From contig CM032800.1 in assembly GCA_019155185.1 (NCBI GenBank), positions 11,090,001 through 11,154,000 on the forward strand: a stretch of 64,000 bases of DNA. The letters run 5' to 3'. Shown piece after piece: positions 47,136 through 57,427 of this stretch. The translations under genes were made by a program, and so were the position numbers. The stretch comes from Beaufortia kweichowensis (taxonomy: Eukaryota > Chordata > Actinopteri > Cypriniformes > Gastromyzontidae). The notes beneath the pieces were generated by a model. It did not search any database. It was given only the letters and a program-made list of their open reading frames with translations, and was not told where the DNA came from. The first letter of the stretch is position 1. Every line of letters starts with the position of its first letter.

Positions 47136-47224
47136 ACAGTTAAAGTGCTGTTAAAGCCCGACTCCGACTAGTCAAACTTTTAATTTGAGGTTCGATCAAA
47201 TTAATAATGTGTTAGATTGTGTCA

Positions 47225-47640
47225 TGTACTGTGTACTGTACTCTATATGAAGTGCCTAATTTATGTCTATTTATTTATAAGAAATGAACTTGTTTTTTTG
47301 AAAATGTTTTTCAAGAAACATATAACAATCCAGGAAGGGAGAGCCGTTCCTGAACTAAAGAGATGCACTACATGCTGTGAGGATTTCCACTGCCCGTTCT
47401 GCAGCTCTTCTTTGTTTTAAGCAACTAAGTTGAGCAAAGTAAAATACCATTTGGAGAGCCATTTTAAACGTGCAGTTCTTCATGAAGGTAACATTTGCAA
47501 ACATTCTTTTGGGAAATACAATCTAATGATCAATTAAAAATTAGAGAGTTGAACAAGTTCAACTAAATGTTCCTTATTTCATTCACTTCTCTCTTTCTCT
47601 CTCTTAGGAGTCAGTGAAGACGTTGTCCATGAAGTTCTTC
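47225..47640 (+). pseudogene. Transposon-like zinc-finger gene fragment with internal stop
   Basis: A plus-strand frame with an acceptor-like ATCCAG before 47,332 encodes LKRCTTCCEDFHCPFCSSSL, then a TAA at about 47,418, then in the same frame KLSKVKYHLESHFKRAVLHE ending at a donor (GAAG/GTAACA near 47,487). The spacing CxxC-x4-CPFC...HLESHFKRAV suggests a zinc-binding module. I recall similar modules in repetitive, uncharacterised teleost proteins but cannot name the family. A possible next exon follows a strong CTCTCTCTTAG acceptor at 47,608. The stop codon suggests decay. Confidence 0.4.
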
Positions 47641-48203
47641 CTATGTGGTTCACGTCATGAACAAATTTGTTTTTGTGTGTGTTCAAATTCAACCGTTACA
47701 ATATATTATTTAACAAAATATACACAATCTTAAATCTACCCCCAGAGTCATCCTTGTGTATTCCCTCTGTACTTGAAAATGTGATTGACTGAAAAGGCTA
47801 TACCATTCCTTGTTTATTTTACTTGATGAGTTATTATTCAAGTACAAATTATGCAACCTGGACCCAACAATTACTCAACATTACTAGAAACCAGATTTAA
47901 TTGCAATAAAGAAAGCAGTATTTGGGTGTAATAAACCTTTAAAAACCTCAAAAAAAGGGTTAAAATACTGGCTTGGTGGCACTTGTTTCGGTCCTCCAAA
48001 ACTAGGGTCCTGGATATGCGTTCCTGGGATTGGGGTTCTCCGATTCGGTAGGTGGCGCTGTCACAAAAAATAGGGTCCTAGAAATGCGGTCCTAGAACTG
48101 CGGGCCTGAAAGTGCAGCCTCCTGTATTGCAGACAGATAATGTTGTAAAAAATGGCAAGACATGTCTGCAAGTGCAGCAGATTTACCGTATCGCCTCCGC
48201 TTA
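47641..48203. other. Spacer with degenerate GGTCCT direct repeats
   Basis: Mostly unassigned. From 47,998 to 48,110 a degenerate unit recurs: AGGGTCCTGGATATGCG, TTCCTGGGATTGGGG, AGGGTCCTAGAAATGCG, GTCCTAGAACTGCG, GGCCTGAAAGTGCAG. This is a short tandem array of about 15-17 bp units, of a kind I have seen inside fish DNA transposons. Confidence 0.45.
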
Positions 48204-48980
48204 TAAAGCTACGACGGAGGATTAGTGCCACCTAAAAAAAAACTTAAAAAGTCGAAATATTACGAGAATAAAGTCGAAATATTTAGAGAATAAAGTCGAA
48301 ATATTTAGAGAATACACTCGTAGCGTTACGAGAATAAAGTCATAGCATTAGGAGGCAAGTAGATAAGTCTGTGCAGCCCTTACAAAAATGAACGATGGTT
48401 TTATTATAGTAAAATACGTTTTTTTGCGGATTGAACACCACAAGTTACCAGAGATTCACTAAATATAATGGGGTTAAACTATTGCGATTTGGCTATATGG
48501 CTCGTTGCCTTCATAGTGGATGCTTGAAGCGCAGCTCATGGGATCACTGCCTGGCTCGTTCTGGCTCGTTCCCTTCATAGTGTACGCTTGAAGCGCGGCG
48601 CTTTGCATAGAGAATAAGCTCCACTGACTGCCTGTACATTGCATATTTTTAACACAGTGTGTAGTGCATTGTGGTCTTTTAATATCAGATTCTTAATGTA
48701 TTAAATCTCACTGTGGGTGTTCTTTATAATGGTTTACTTTGGGAAAACGTAAAACCTGCTCATTATTTCTCATCAGCTTGCATGTAAATAGTTCATTGAT
48801 AAAGTGTGTACTAAATGTGGTAAATGCTTCACATATCTGATTGTTTACTATACATAACTCCAAACACGTTTACAAATTACAAATTATTCTCGAAATATTT
48901 CGACTTCATTCTCGTAATCTTAGATATATATCTATTATTTTTTACCGTGGCACTGATCCTCCGTCGTATAAAGCCGAGAT
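48204..48980. mobile_element. MITE with terminal inverted repeats and a target duplication
   Basis: The left end TACGACGGAGGATTAGTGCC (from 48,211) and the right end GGCACTGATCCTCCGTCGTA (to about 48,971) are inverted repeats with one mismatch over 20 bp. TATAAAGC directly precedes the left end and follows the right end, with a 2-bp ambiguity where TA belongs either to the repeat or to the duplication, giving a 6-8 bp target-site duplication. Subterminal arrays of TACGAGAATAAAGTCGAAAT-type units occur at 48,250-48,345 and, inverted, at 48,890-48,920. It has no coding capacity. The duplication length suggests a hAT-like or other 8-bp-duplicating superfamily. Confidence 0.8.
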
Positions 48981-49189
48981 CTAATCCTGTTTACATGAAA
49001 TAAACCTGATAAAGAGCAGGTTCAAGCTAACGGATCTGTTGCTATGACAGCAAGTCCATCAGATCAGTCCATTAACTTCTTCAGGTGACCCCGCCCACCC
49101 TATGTGACATATGACGTTAAGAACCAAAGGTGTGTACGTGATAATAGCCCAATATCCACATATAATATTATGTGTTGCGTTACGTTACG
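48981..49189. other. Short spacer, nothing recognised
   Basis: About 200 bp between two MITEs without supported features. Confidence 0.4.
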
Positions 49190-50520
49190 TAATACACTGC
49201 CGCTCAAAAGTTTGGGATCACTAGGATTTTTAATGTTTTTAAAGTTGTGTTTTAAAGCTTCTTAGGCTCATCAAGGCTGTGTTCATGTGATCAAAAATAC
49301 AGAATATTATTACGATGTAAAACAATGTTTGTCTATATTAATATACATCAAAATTTAATTTATATCTGTAATTAAAGTTGAATTTTCAGAATCATTACTC
49401 CAGCCTTCAGTGTCACATGATCCTTCATTAATCATTCTAATATTGTGATTTATTATCAGTGCTGGAAACAGTTGTGCTTAATATTTTTTTGGAACCTGTG
49501 ATACTTTTTTTCAGGATTCTTTGATCAATAAAAGGTTAAAAATAACAGCATTTATTTAAAATAGAAAGGTTTTCTAACAATACACACTACTATTTAAAAG
49601 TTTGGGTCAGTACACTTTTATTCCTTCTTTTGTTGAAAGCAATTAATACTTTTATTCATCAAGGATGTGTTAAATTAATAAAAAGTGATAGCATAGATTT
49701 ACATCGTTAGAAAAGATTTATGTTTTGAATAAATGCTGTTCTTTTTAACTTGTTATTCATCAAAGAATCCTGAAAAGAGTATCACAGGTTTCAAAAAAAG
49801 CAGCACACCTGTTTCCAACATTGATAATACTAAGAATAAATCAGCATATTAGAATGATTTCTGAAGGATCATGTGACACTTAAAACTGGAGTGACAGCTG
49901 ATGAAAATTCAGCTTTGCATCACAGGAATAAATTATAATTTGAAATATATTCGTATAAAAACCATTATTTCATATTGTAATAACATTTTACATTTACATT
50001 TAGGCATTTAGCTGACGCTTTTATCCAAAGCGACTTACAAGTATTAGGAGACAATGAAACGACACATCAAAAGCAGCAACAATAGTACTGAGAAGTGCTT
50101 TCCTAAGTTTACAAAGTAATGCAGTGCTAGATAAATACCTGTAGAGGGAAGAAGAGAGGTTTTTTATTTATTTATTTATTTTAATATATATATTATGGTG
50201 TCAGGTGTTCGTGGAAGAGGTGTGTTTTTAGTTGTTTCTTGAAGGAGGTGAGGGATGTGGCAGAGCGGATTGCGTTAGGGAGATTATTCCACAAGCCGGG
50301 GACAGAGAAGGAGAAAGAGCGAGAGAGAGATTTAGTGCCCTTCTGTGAGGGTACCACCAGTCGACGTTCGTTTGTTGAGCGTAGGGATCTGGATTTTTGC
50401 AATATTACTGTTTTTTTCTGTAGTTTTGATCAAATAAATGCAGCCTTGATGAGCATAAGAGACTTCTTTAAAAAACATTACAAGTCTTATTGATCTCAAA
50501 CTTTTGAGTGACAGTGTATA
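49190..50520. mobile_element. Long MITE (CAAAAGTTTGGGATCA ends) split by an L2 LINE
   Basis: Left terminus TACACTGCCGCTCAAAAGTT at about 49,190 and right terminus CTCAAACTTTTGAGTGACAG ending near 50,518 are inverted repeats. The interior contains phrases that recur inverted within the element (AAGAATCCTGAAAAGAGTAT versus ATACTTTTTTTCAGGATTCT; AAGGATCATGTGACACT versus AGTGTCACATGATCCTT), a fold-back structure well known in cyprinids. An L2 fragment occupies 49,986-50,398, after which the MITE resumes with CAATATTACTGTTTTTTTCT. Confidence 0.75.
49986..50398 (-). mobile_element. 5'-truncated L2/CR1-type LINE
   Basis: The minus-strand frame ending at 50,193 encodes the last part of a reverse transcriptase polyprotein: SLSRSFSFSVPGLWNNLPNA, then SLTSFKKQLKTHLF and a stop, a signature of the C-terminal end of fish L2/CR1-like ORF2. 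The 3' UTR follows and ends at 49,986 with the L2 tail GTCGCTTTGGATAAAAG and repeated AAATGTAAATG, here read on the minus strand. Only about 410 bp remain, so the copy was dead on arrival. Confidence 0.8.
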
Positions 50521-51684
50521 TGACAACATCTTATAAACATCTTGCTCATTCTGCAGTGGAAGTGTGAACTTCTGCAGTGTTCTGCACAATCACCACCCAT
50601 ATCTGCCAACTTATGATGGTATATGGACGAGCCCTGCAAACCAACAAGCCCTAACTTACTTGTGAGTCAGAAACTGTGGGTGCAGATTTTCATTTTTTTC
50701 ATTTCAGTAGACTGATCATGACATGTTATACTTACCGGAAACAACAAGGTGGTTTAAGCTTGACATTTGTCACAACGAGTCTGGTTTTACAGCTCTGATG
50801 TCATTTCATGGCAGAAAGTAATCCTGATCATCAGCTTTAATGACAGTGGTATTCTTGATGTGTTTATACTTGTTCTAAACCAAAGAACAGTAAAAAATAT
50901 CTAGATACACCTAGATACTATCACTACTGACTGTCAAGCATGGTGATGATAACATCACAGTTGCACTTCTAAAAATTTAACTTCATACAGTCACAAACAA
51001 AATCACTCACAACTGTTTTGTATATACATTTTACCTTTATTTTATATATGAAGAACAATATTCTTGACAACAACAACAATCTCACTGTAATCGTTGTTAC
51101 AGTGATTAAATATGTGCATATCGGATAGATTTACAGTAGTTATCATTATGCAATTAAATATTTGGGATTTCATAGTTATGTGGAAGTGTTACAGTAACAT
51201 CTGTCTTATTGCATACAGTTACCATAAATGTAATAAAAACTGCACAGAGTTTTAGTGAAAAGGTAGGGAAAGGTCTTCAGCATTGAGTCAGAAGATAAAT
51301 CTTTTTTCCGGTGTGGTACGATGTTGTCAAACAGCAACATTCCTGTTTCATGAGGGCGTTTTAGGGCGAGGCATCAGTCTTAAAAACAACACCCATGACA
51401 AATATTCCATTCAGCTGTGACACACAGAGGAAACTCACCGATTCATTGTAAAGTCACTGTTGTAGGTAATAATTGTATTTCATTCATCTCTTTCTCATCT
51501 TACTTTTTCTGCAATTTTTCTGTATCCTAATATAATATAATAGACTTTATTGTTTAAAATACAAGTTTGACATTCTTATGTGTAGTAAAATGAAGGTATG
51601 TCGACTGCAAAACTTGAAATTGTGTGTAGTCATTAACAGTAGATGTTTATTTACACTAGAAATGAAACAAACTGAGAAAACTAT
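50521..51684. other. Spacer upstream of the serpin; possible 5' noncoding exon
   Basis: Mostly AT-rich. At about 51,360-51,465 a slightly GC-richer stretch ends in a donor-like GTAG/GTAATA and could be the serpin's 5' noncoding exon, since the coding exon is preceded by an acceptor (TTTGCTCAG) at 51,887-51,895. No other feature. Confidence 0.35.
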
Positions 51685-51800
51685 ACTTTCTTTACAATGC
51701 CATTTTTGCCTAAATGGTTCAATGAAGAAGCTTTAACATCTAAAGAACCTTTCTGTTTCACGAAAGGTTCTTTAGACTATAAACAGGTTAAAAACCACAT
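51685..51800. repeat. MITE-like repeat copy (AAGAACC family)
   Basis: ATGAAGAAGCTTTAACATCT, AAAGAACCTTTCTGTTTCAC and GAAAGGTTCTTTAGACTATA match the ordered phrases seen at 4,190 and 61,655. It lies about 100 bp before the serpin coding exon. Confidence 0.55.
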
Positions 51801-51903
51801 AAAAATCTGTTATTTCATTTCATATACTATATATAATTTGCAATGAATCATTTTGTATGTCTTTCAATCATTTGTTTTGTATCTCTTTGCTCAGGTTCTG
51901 AAA

Positions 51904-54439
51904 ATGGAGGCTTTGTCTGCAGCAAACACACAATTTTCCATCAATCTTTTCAAGAAGATCAGTGAGAAAAACACAAGTGGAAATGTCTTTTACTCTCCTC
52001 TCAGCATCTCCTCCGCCTTGTCCATGGTGTTGCTCGGTGCCAAAGAAAACACACAAGCTCAGATGTTACAGGTGATGTCACATAGTCCACTTTCTGCACT
52101 TTAAATGGCATTTTATCTGTAATGGAGAGGACTGTGGAGAGAGCCGGGAATGTGGATATTTTTGGTGCTTAGCAATCATAGTATGTCCAGATTATATCTT
52201 TCTATTGTCTAACTGTGACTGGGAGGGTTTCCAGTCACATTACTGTACAACTGTAACTCGTTCTGAACAGGAATAGGTGTAGTTGACCAGTAAATGTGGA
52301 CTGTCATTTGTTAGAAAATTCTGTTTAATGTATTTCAAAACTAAACAGAATCTTAGCTTTTTATAATGATCTTTTAAACTCTTTCTGAGTTCTTATGTTA
52401 CAGTGTATTACCACAATACAGTAGTATCGTCATCTGGAAAAAGGTACATGCTGAGCTCTTTTGTGCATGTTCAGACACAACATTTACTAATTCTACTGTA
52501 TAATGAAATGGATTCAATGGAAGGGCAGGACACAATGAAAGATTTCTGATACTGGGTTGGTTGTTTTGATTCAGTAAAGCTTTAGGGTTGGTTACGTTTG
52601 AACTCAGATTGTACAGACATACCTAATTGTTGCGTTCTTTATGTATTAAATCTAAAGGTCTCTTTAGGGACATCAGCACACTCGGTCAGCATGTTTGCAA
52701 CACCTACGAACAGTTGTTTTAGTCATACCAAGACCAAGTCTCTGTCTGCTTGAATGGGCTTGATTTACTTGCTATGATCAAATTTAAACAACATTTATTT
52801 CACCAGAATAATAATACTGAAGATGTATTAATTTTTTAATTCTTTCATCATTTCTGGTGTAGGTCCTGTGTCTTAACAAGCTTGTCAAACTTGACGCTGC
52901 AGCCGCAGCACCAGAAGCAGCAGCGTCTGTCAGCAGCAAGAGTCCTGCTCAACCGCCAATGACACAACAGGCCCAGAAACCCACGATTCCTTCTTTCTTC
53001 AAGGTTCAGTATGAATACTTGCATGCTAACCTTTGGTTGTGTCTTATTGAGTATATTTATATTTGTTGATTACATTATTTATGCAAACAGAAACATTCTG
53101 CTCAGCCAACACCTGGGCAAAAGACTGAAGACATTATTCATTCCAGCTACAGCAAGCTCATGAGTGAGTTGAACAAACCAGGAGTCCCATATATGTTGAG
53201 TCTGGCCAATCGTCTCTATGGAGAAAAGACCTACCAGTTTATTGATGTAAGAACAGTTTATTTACTCATTCTTGCTCATTGTAGTTCTGGAAATGTTTTC
53301 AGCTGTAATGTGACTGTAACCTCGATCGATTTGTTATTTGGTAGAAATTTCTTAATGACTCCAAAAAATACTATCAGGCTGGACTGGAGCCTGTGGATTT
53401 CATGAAAAATGCCGAAGCTGCACGTGTCACCATCAACACCTGGGTGGAGAAAAGCACACAAGGTTAAAAAGCAGATTAAACGTATGCACTCTCAAAAAAA
53501 ATTTTTGCTCTTCAGTATTAAATATCTATTCGTATCACAGGAAAAATTAAGGACTTGCTGAAACAGGGTGTCCTCAATAATATGACACGACTAGTCTTGG
53601 TGAACGCCATTTACTTTAAGGGAAACTGGGAGAAAAAATTCCAAAAGGAAGCCACTGTTGACCAGCAGTTTAAGCTGAACAAAGTGAGTTTCCATGTTCT
53701 TTATATAAAGTTTAGTATGTACATGCAGGTAAGAGTCAATGGTTTGTAACATCTTCTCATTGATGGTTGACAGAATCAAACTAAGGCAGTGAAGATGATG
53801 AATCAGAAGTCAAAGTTTCCTCTGACCGTCATCCAAGAGATCAACAGTCAGATCCTGGAGCTGCCGTATGTCGGGAAGAATCTGAGTATGCTGATCATTC
53901 TTCCAAATGAGATAGGAGATGACACCACTGGCCTTCAGAAGGTATTTTACTGAAAATATTGCAGTTCACTTAAATCTTGAAATTTGTCCCCGCAAACAAC
54001 AGCAGACATACATTAACACGACTTTCTTCTCCAGCTGGAGAAAGCACTGACCTATGAGAAGCTCATGGACTGGACCAAACCTGACAATATGTCTCTACGG
54101 GAGGTTCAGGTTTCTCTGCCCAAATTCAAGCTGGAGGAAACCTATAACATGAAGAGTTTTCTGGCCAGCATGGGAATGGTGGATGCTTTCGAGATAGGGA
54201 AGGCAAACTTTTCAGGCATGTCGTCCAGTAACAATCTGGTGCTGTCTGAGGTGATTCATAAATCCTTTGTTGAAGTAAATGAAGAAGGAACAGAAGCAGC
54301 AGCGGCTACCGCTGCCGTTGTAATGACCAGGAGTATCCAGCTTCCATTGTTCTTTAATGCCGATCATCCCTTCCTGTTCTTCATCCGACACAATCCCACC
54401 AACAGCATTCTGTTTTACGGACGATTCTGCTCTCCATGA
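51904..54439 (+). CDS. Clade B (ov-) serpin, serpinb1-like, with predicted P1 Arg
   Basis: Seven coding exons: 51,904-52,071, 52,863-53,003, 53,091-53,246, 53,345-53,462, 53,541-53,683, 53,774-53,941 and 54,035-54,439. They join in phase to 432 residues. MEALSAANTQFSINLFKKIS without a signal peptide and the C-terminal NSILFYGRFCSP are clade B hallmarks. NAIYFKGNWEKKF and LVLSEVIHKSFVEVNEEGTE are conserved serpin strands; the hinge reads GTEAAAATAAVV, the small-residue pattern of inhibitory serpins. Aligned without gaps to human SERPINB1, the P1-P1' pair falls on Arg397-Ser398 (MTRS), predicting trypsin-like targets. The protein is about 50 residues longer than SERPINB1 because exon 2 and early exon 3 encode an Ala/Gln/Pro-rich CD loop (about 66-112). 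It is probably a cytosolic inhibitor of leukocyte or granule proteases. The exact paralogue is uncertain, so no symbol is given. Confidence 0.9.
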
Positions 54440-54552
54440 GATCATCTGCTGATGTCATCACCTTATACTATAAAGCACTGCTGGATTGTTTAGTTCTGTT
54501 TGGGATGTTTAGGGAAGACAATTCTAACATTTTTATATTGTACTTTATAACT

Positions 54553-54558
54553 AATAAA
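54553..54558 (+). terminator. Serpin poly(A) signal
   Basis: AATAAA, 114 bp after the serpin stop codon, in an AT-rich 3' UTR. It is the first canonical signal downstream. Confidence 0.75.
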
Positions 54559-54599
54559 CTATTATTTTAAACTATTAATTCTGCCTGCTTTCATTTGGT

Positions 54600-54968
54600 T
54601 AAGAAACATATGTGTGCTAATAGTAATAGATGAAAGAATACATATTAATATCACAAAAGTTTTGCTTTATTGTCTTACATTAATTACTTATGACAAAAAT
54701 CAATGTATTATTTCAAATTGGTTAAACCCTACATACTAAACTTTGAATCATTTTTGTCATTTGACAGACAGTTTTATTCAAAACGACTTACTGTGCATTC
54801 CATCTATACATTTTTTTTGTTTCAGTTGAGCTACAGGAACTACTTTATTAAAGTTATACTCACTACACTTCTTTCAATCATTAGTTAAAACAAATTTAGC
54901 TGTGCAGTTTTGTTTGTGATTTAGGAAATGTGGGTGTTGCAATTTCTCTCAGTCTCTTCTAATGATAA
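54600..54968. other. Intergenic, nothing recognised
   Basis: AT-rich spacer. TTTTATTCAAAACGACTTAC at 54,772-54,791 resembles a mutated L2 tail, too short to call. Confidence 0.4.
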
Positions 54969-55037
54969 AATACATTTACATTTAGGCATTTAGCTGACGC
55001 TTTTATCCAAAGCGACTTACAAATATTAGGAGACAAA
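54969..55037 (-). mobile_element. ~68-bp L2-type LINE 3' tail, second tail-only copy
   Basis: CATTTACATTTAGGCATTTA, GCTGACGCTTTTATCCAAAG and CGACTTACAAATATTAGGAG are the reverse complement of the tail at 13,613. Like that copy it stops right after the TTGTCTCCTAATATTTG position, so it contains the tail alone. Confidence 0.75.
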
Positions 55038-55702
55038 AATAACAATTCTTTAGATAGAGACTTAGATATTATATCTCTTACACAAGCAATGGTTTCAGGT
55101 TAAAAGAAATACATTCAGAGAAATATTTACTGTACGATTTAAAATAATGATCACAATTAAATAAGCTGAATTATGTGCACTGTTGTAATTAGGGTGAAAA
55201 ACATCTCTTTTATTAACCATATATTGAAATCTTTACATTTGTATAAGATTGGTTTAAGGCATATTTTGGGATACAAATATGACCTGTTTTTCGCCGGCAG
55301 GTGGCGCCGGAGCGCTTTTTAAAGACGCGCGTGCATCGCGCTGTACGTTGTTCTTTACGTGTGGAACAGAATGTACAGAACACAATGTTCTCCTTATACT
55401 GAACCCTGCTGTCACATAATACACAGTCTTAATCTAAATATACATCTCTAACACTGTTAAAGCCATGCACTTCTGCTTTAACTTCAGCAACCTTTATGTC
55501 AATACGACAATAAAACACGAGTCATTATATAACAGTACACACACCCAACCAAAAAAGGGTGAAAATAAGTTTTGGACATTAAACTGAATGACAGTTTTAC
55601 AGTTTAAAACATTGTTTCACAAGAATTTTAACATTATTTTTGCAAACGTTATTTGAAACATTAAAATATAGTTTCAATGGCTCAACGAAAACAAATAATA
55701 CT
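55038..55702. other. Spacer with a CpG-rich patch
   Basis: AT-rich apart from 55,290-55,365, which is CpG-dense (CGCCGGCAGGTGGCGCCGG, GACGCGCGTGCATCGCGC). No coding frame or promoter partner was identified. Confidence 0.35.
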
Positions 55703-55800
55703 GTCTGGCCCGAACTTTCACTAGCCAGACTAATAAACAAACACCGACCGGAAGTTATCTTCGGGCCAGGCGCGTGTCCGATAAAAGCGTCTATATGTTT
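55703..55800. repeat. Inverted repeat in a GC-rich patch with an ETS-like motif
   Basis: CTGGCCCGAA at 55,705-55,714 is the exact reverse complement of TTCGGGCCAG at 55,760-55,769. The loop contains CCGGAAGT, an ETS core, and GCGCGTGTCCGATAAAA follows. It may be part of a dispersed element; I recall similar phrases in cyprinid flanking DNA but cannot name the family. Confidence 0.45.
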
Positions 55801-56109
55801 TACTTGCATTTTATATGTTTTCTTTAAAGTTTAAACTTTTTGTACTTTTTTGCTTAGCAATACTGTGATAAACGAATGCAGAAAGTACGTGTAAGAACAA
55901 ATACACAAAAATGTTTTAAAAGATATACAAATATTAATATGCAAAACATACTTAGGAGTGCAATACAATAAAGCTGTAACAAATTCTGGATATCTGCCTT
56001 ATTTTCATTAAACAGCTTAATACCAAGAGAAACTGTATTGCATATTTGTCTATGCTTTATCTCAGGTCAAGTTTTTTCACCACTAATCGGTGGGAAAAAT
56101 GTGAAGGGA
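55801..56109. other. Spacer, nothing recognised
   Basis: AT-rich DNA without supported features. Confidence 0.45.
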
Positions 56110-56726
56110 ATAGGGGGATGTCCCGATCAGGTTTTTTGCCCTCGAGTCCGAGTCATTTGATTTTGAGTATCTGCCAATACCGAGTCCCGATCCGATACTT
56201 CTATAATACATAAAAAAAGAATAAAGAAGAGCAAAGAAACAGATCCAGGATGTTCCTTATTTTTTTATTTAATTCACCTTATTTTAACATTCAGTAACTC
56301 TGTTAACAAACAGAGCTCTTCTGTGAGGTAGCTTGAACAATCAAGTAAAACATAAATTCTTCAATTTTGGACTTTAGTGCAACAGTAAATATAAAAAAGT
56401 CTAATATAAAAACAAATAGCACCTCAACTTAAAATACCCTTCAGGCATGTAAACAAATAAAAAAATAAAAGTGCCACAGTGTTTGCAAAGCCAGTAATGT
56501 GCTTTTAGGAACTCTTAACTCTGTGCCACCGCATAAACTAACTATAGATGTGTTAAAAATCATGAGAATATGTCGGAGCCTGTGGCTGAGTGGACAGCGC
56601 TCCAGACATATATAATAACAAAATAATGAGAATATATATATATATACACCTATATATCCGAGTCCTGGTCGGGAGGTAACGTCCGATTCCGATCGAGTCT
56701 GAAACCACGTGATCTCATCCCTACTC
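56110..56726. mobile_element. Non-autonomous hAT-like element with a SINE piece inside
   Basis: The left end TAGGGGGATGTCCCGATCAG, followed by CCGAGTCCCGATCCGATACT, and the right end GTCCGATTCCGATCGAGTCT...GATCTCATCCCTA are imperfect inverted repeats of the GGGATG/CCGATC type seen in hAT elements. The 3' subterminal region is A/T-rich and non-coding. A tRNA-like SINE head lies at 56,574-56,606, next to a (TA)n tract. Confidence 0.6.
56574..56606 (+). mobile_element. Truncated tRNA-derived SINE head
   Basis: GGAGCCTGTGGCTGAGTGGA contains a good RNA polymerase III box A (TGGCTGAGTGG) and matches the start of the longer SINE at 61,802. It stops after CTCCAGACATATATA, so box B is missing. Confidence 0.6.
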
Positions 56727-57427
56727 ATATGTGATCATTTTTATATAATATCTGTTTATAATTGGGTGTTATTTAACTCATTCTGTCACTATGTAAGTGA
56801 TATATGACCCGATACGCATCCCGCTGTGATAAGGCCTGATGCCCAGCAGGCCCTGCAGAGCCATGAGGTGTAGAGTTTATGCAGATGATGTATGTATATA
56901 TTCACATGTGCACTGTGCTGATGGCGGCGGCACACAGTGTTCCTTCTGCAAATAGATCTCAAAAACAATATGACCCTAAAAGAATCCAAACACTGTGACC
57001 TTCCCTGACATCTGATTTACTTCTCATATCAGGATAACTTAGCTTTTCAATGTGAGGCACTGATCATAAAGAAATGATCTGCCCCATGCCTCTTTTCTGC
57101 CCAGTTCTTATTTCTGTATAGACTGATATGCTCTGTATTGACATTTAAAAGAAATGCAATATTTCCTGAATGTAGGTGTTATTAATAAGAATGGCCAAAT
57201 TTGATGTTTAGAAAATGGTACACAGATCATTTTCATACTTGCAACATGATAAATTAGTTTTCTCAGTTTCTTGGAGCTATGTGCTTATACAAACATTGTT
57301 AATTTAAACATATTTCTGTTGTGGTTTATTAATAAAAGCAATAGGGCATTCAAAGCAATAGTTTACCATAGGTAAAGGTAAAATGTTTTGAGTATAAACA
57401 TTATTTTTCACGTTAAAATCTTTAGAG
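56727..57427. other. Spacer, nothing recognised
   Basis: AT-rich DNA with no supported gene or repeat. Confidence 0.45.

Larger units (their letters stand above)
45140..47141. mobile_element. PIF/Harbinger transposon, 5'-truncated on the nuclease side
   Basis: Contains the two genes that define the superfamily in their usual convergent layout: a SANT/Myb-like DNA-binding protein on the plus strand and a DDE nuclease on the minus strand. Nuclease similarity stops abruptly near 47,141, where an in-frame stop and unrelated sequence begin, so the N-terminal part and that end of the element are gone. I could not find terminal inverted repeats or the 3-bp target duplication; the outer limits are approximate. 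Confidence 0.75.

Noticed and set aside
55290..55365. Possible retroviral primer-binding site (TGGCGCCGG) in a CpG patch
   Set aside because: The phrase is too short and does not continue as a known tRNA 3' end; no LTR pair, polypurine tract or gag/pol frames are nearby.
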